60,000 bases of DNA from Symbiodinium natans (taxonomy: Eukaryota; Sar; Dinophyceae; Suessiales; Symbiodiniaceae), in contig CAJNDS010002525.1 of assembly GCA_905221605.1 (NCBI GenBank), forward strand, positions 209,001-269,000. The letters are read 5' to 3'. Each line of letters starts with the position of its first letter. The first letter of the stretch is position 1. Shown here piece by piece: positions 56,301 through 60,000 of this stretch. The notes beneath the pieces were generated by a model. It did not search any database, was not told the DNA's origin, and saw only the letters and a program-made list of their open reading frames with translations. The position numbers and the translations under genes were made by a program.

Positions 56301-59300
56301 GGGCTGCCTCCCAGGGCTTTGGGAGGGGGGTTCAGGGGGTTTAGGATTTGGGGTCTAGGGTTTAGGGTTGCCGAGTGTTGGCCTTACAGGGCTTTGAGGC
56401 CTTAGGGGTTAGGATATTTAGGGGGTTTCCTGGGCGAGGAAATGGCTTTCCACCAAACCTTTGGTTTTCAGGGGTTAGGGATTTTCAGAGGGTTTAGAGG
56501 GTTTAGGGTTAAGGGAGTTTTGAACCCTAAACCTTTAACCCCCAAGTGGCCAAAACCGCCTAAACTCAAACGAGGAAAACAAAAAAGAAACCTAAGCCCT
56601 AAAGATCCTCGCGAAATTCTGCAGGCTAAGGTTGGCCAAACTCTCAACCCTATGTGGAGGTCCATGGTGCTTCTTCACCCCACTTGTAGCTGTATCCATA
56701 CTTTTATAACCCAACTACAGCCCTCGTGGGGAATGGGGCTGATAGGTGGGTTATAGCTACACGTATACTTGGGTTGTAGGTACCCTGAACCTCCAAGAAA
56801 ACCCTAAACCCTAAACCCTAAACCCTAAACCCTAAACCCTAAACCCTAAACCCTAAACCCTAAACCCAACTTTTGACCGGGGTCTGAGGGCTGATGCTTC
56901 CTCAGGCCTGCAGGCCAGGAGCGGGCGAGATCTTCTCCGGCAGCGCCACGGGCACGTCTGGATCTGGGGCGAACGTTTGTGGCTTAGGGTTTAGGGTTTA
57001 GGGTTTGGGGTTTAGGGTTTAGGGTTTAATTAGGGTTTCGGTTTTAGGGCTTAGGGCTAAGGCTCCAGAGACTCTCACTTCTAGGGTTGTTTTTGGGCCC
57101 AAAGGCCTTCGTTTGTCAGGTTTCTTGGGCTATTTTGAGAGCCTAAGGGTTACAAGGCTTAGGGTTGAGGTAGTCCGGCATTGGCTACAACCAGGTAACC
57201 TGCCTAAATACCGGGCATATCTCCCAAAATAGTTGGGACCAGGAAAACCCTTGACCAGAAGCCTTGAAACAAGCCCAAAGCTTCGCTTCTCTGTTGCTTT
57301 TTCATGGACCCCGAAGATCACTTAAACCCTCGAAACGCCAACCCTCCCCCCGACACCCCCACTAGTCCACAACCCCCCCCCCCCTCCCCCGACCCAACCA
57401 CCGGACAAAAAAGAAACACATACTAAACCCTAAACCCTAAACCCTAAACCCTAAACCCTAAACCCTAAACCCTAAACCCTAAACCCTAAACCCTAAACCC
57501 TAAACCCTAAACCCCAAACTCGATGACCCAGTGGCCTGGGGAGGGCGGCGCCTTCTGCGACGAGCTTTGGTTGCCTTTGCCTTCCCTTGGCCGCCTGCAG
57601 CGCCGGCCATGCGATAACAGGGTTTAGGGTTAAGGGATAAGGGTTTAGGGTTTAGGGTTCAGGGTTTAGGGTTTGGGGTTTAGGGTTTGGGGTTTAGGGT
57701 TTAGGGCTTAGGGTTTAGGGCTTCGGGTTTACTTGGAGGTTCAGGGTACTTAGTAACCCAACTACGGGTGTAGTTCTAACCCACCTATAAACCGCTTACT
57801 GTAAGTACCCTAAAAGGGATGTAATTGGCTTATACGTACAATCAGAATGGGTTAGGGTTTAGGGGTTCAGGTTTAGGTCTCGCGGCTCAGGGCTCTTCAG
57901 GGTCATGGGTTTTGGTTGTATATGTAGGGTACCCTCCCCCCCACCAACAAAAGCCTAGAGAAACAAACAAAAATGTGTGTGTATATTTAAATATACATAC
58001 ATACATGTATATATATATATATATTACATATAACCAGGCATACCCTAGCTACCCTATAGTATGTATATATATATATGGTCACTTCTCCAAAATAAGAGTC
58101 CTTGTTTTGGGGTACCCTTCCCCAACCCAAATAGTAGGACTGCCTTATCATCGTGACATATACATGTGTGTGAAATCAGTGTGTATATATATATATAAAT
58201 AAATGTATATGTATATATATATATACATATATCCATACTTCTAATTACCCTAACACCGACTCATAATTACCAACGAAGCTTTAAGTAGAGGTTTTGTTCA
58301 GGGTATACATGCAGTGTCCGTCTGCTAAATACACCTTGCCTTGAACCCTATAATTCAGCCTTAAACCCTGAACCCACACTCCGAACACCCTATGCTTGGA
58401 GGATCAAGGGGAATTCAAAGGCGTGGTTTGCCCACGGGGGGTTTATAGGGTCTAGGGTTGAGGGTTGTCCAAGGACGCGAAAACCCGCACAGGGTCGTGG
58501 CTTTTTGAAGCCCAGCCTTGTTGTTTTTTGCTTTTTGTCATGAAAACTTGATTCTGGAACGCAAGGAAAGCCGCAGAGAGTGGTCGTTTAAAAAAGGAAG
58601 GTGTTTGCGGACGTCGGGACAGGGGAAACGCTGTGCCTTCGCAGGTTTCGCGTGCCTTGCAACAATGGCGTGGGCACACCATGAGCTTTGCACCGAAGAA
58701 CAAGCAGCGCTGAAGAAGGTTTAGGGCTTGGGGTTCAGGGTTTAGGGATTAGGGGGTCATACCAGCATGGGCTATTAGGCCTTATAATCCCCTAACCAAC
58801 CCTATAAAGGGTCTTTTTAAGGGGTTATAGGGTATAATAGCCCATGTAGGTATGGGGGGCACGTATACCCCTAGACATCAGGAAGTCTCCGGGCCTCACC
58901 CCGTCGACCTCGAAGCGCACGCGAGAAGGGCTCGGCGTCCGCGGCGTTGCCTGAGTTTGGGATGTCGGAGGGTTTGGGGTTTGGGTTTTGGGTTTAGGGT
59001 TTAGGGTTTAGGGTTTAGGGTTTAGGGTTTAGGGTTTAGAGTTTAGGGTTTAGGGTTTAGGGTTTAGGGTTTAGGGATGGCTGTGTTTCCCGAAGGCTTT
59101 TGAAATGGGCCAGGATGGGCCGGGATGTTCACCCTTATACTAACAGTCCTTTATAGGGATTCTAGTGCCCCCCATTATAATCCCGATTAAGGAGTGGAAC
59201 ATCCCAAAGGATGGGCTATGAGGCGCTGGGGTAGTGGGTTTAGGATTTAGGGTGAGGGTTCGCGGATTTTAGGATCTAGGGTTGAGGGTCTGAAGAATCC

Positions 59301-60000
59301 TGGCTAGTAGTAGCGGCGATCATGAACTGCTCAGTAAGCCGCCGAGGAAGCCACAGGAACCCAGACCAAACACCCAAGCAACAAAGCCTACAGATGGGTG
59401 ACAAACTTGAGGGAGCTCTGAAGGTCTAGGGTTAAGGGAGGGTTTAGGGTTTAGGGTTTAGGGTTTAGGGTTTAGGGTTTAGGGTTTAGGGTTTAGGGTT
59501 TAGGGTTTAGGGTTTAGGGTTTAGGGTTTAGGGTTTAGGGTTTAGGGGTCGGCCGCTGCCCAAGAGCGGCATTGCGACATCACGGGCAAGCGGAGGAACG
59601 GCGCTTACACTCAGCAGGGGCCGTGGCACCCCTAAACCCTAACCCTAAACCCTAGACCCCTAAACCCTAAAACCTAGACCCCAAACCCTAAACCCTAAAC
59701 CCCAAACCCTAAACCCTAAACCCGAAATCTTAGCTGAGGCTTCAAAGGCAAAGGGACTCTGAAAGACCCTGAAGCCCCGAAAACCCTTGAAAAGCTTGTC
59801 AAGGCCCTTACGAAACTCCAAACCCTAAACTTTAGACCCTAAACCCCAAACCCTAAACGCTAAGCTCTAAACGCTAAACTCTAAACCCTAAACCCCTTAG
59901 AAGCCGTTTGGAGCCCTCGCAGCCTTCAACTCCGACATGCCAGCTGAAGAAGGCGCAGCGACTTGGCGGTAGGGTGTAGTTTTGAGGGTTTTTCGGGGTT

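Overview
The window looks like nuclear DNA of a dinoflagellate, most like a Symbiodiniaceae-type alga. Three things point there: TTTAGGG (plant/dinoflagellate-type telomere) units scattered everywhere as interstitial arrays; pentatricopeptide (PPR) exons with the motif AISACEKAGQW...AL, familiar from such genomes; and genes split into very short exons. This is inference. No rRNA, tRNA, CRISPR array or organelle gene was recognised, and no species can be named.

Layout. (1) 1-29,660 and (3) 51,975-60,000 are a mosaic: short protein-like exons of about 60-200 bp sit in a matrix of CCCTAAA/TTTAGGG arrays and variants (CCCCAAA, CCCTATAAA, CACCCTAAA), with many 80-180 bp elements that have long terminal inverted repeats. 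From 7.7 to 12.8 kb most exons encode PPR repeats on the minus strand. One exon is exactly one 35-residue repeat, and one intron is itself an inverted-repeat element. Several exons end where a telomere-like unit supplies the GT donor (GTTTAGGG, GTTAGGG or GTTTGGGG).

(2) 29,660-51,975 is an island of about 22 kb where I saw no TTTAGGG arrays. It carries a minus-strand, head-to-tail row of genes with gaps of only about 50-110 bp: a zinc-finger end exon (42,219-42,080), a zinc-ribbon gene (42,028-40,082), then after a wider gap an F-box/RING-like gene (39,811-38,267), a giant replicase-like polyprotein (38,155-32,478) and a DDE transposase (32,377-30,986). The polyprotein joins, in order, a PD-(D/E)XK nuclease, an SF3/D5-like helicase with an altered Walker A, a polymerase-like palm, a Cys/His protease-like domain and a C2H2 finger. 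With the transposase this looks like a self-replicating DNA transposon or an integrated virus-like replicon. Two of its genes read through cleanly only if eight introns of 16-28 nt are removed, unlike the longer introns outside.

The right third of the island is repeat-dominated: a fourfold duplicated exon block (42.2-42.8 kb), about 180-bp repeats (43.3-43.9 kb), a 227-bp array copied from the 3' end of a C2HC zinc-finger gene (45.7-46.6 kb), then three palindromic satellites in a row (174-bp hairpin units, a 39-bp unit with a perfect 22-bp palindrome, and about 345-bp ATTTAAAT higher-order repeats) reaching 51.65 kb.

In the mosaic I call exons, not whole genes. Exon edges come from reading frame and splice-like sites seen by eye, and most products are unrecognised.
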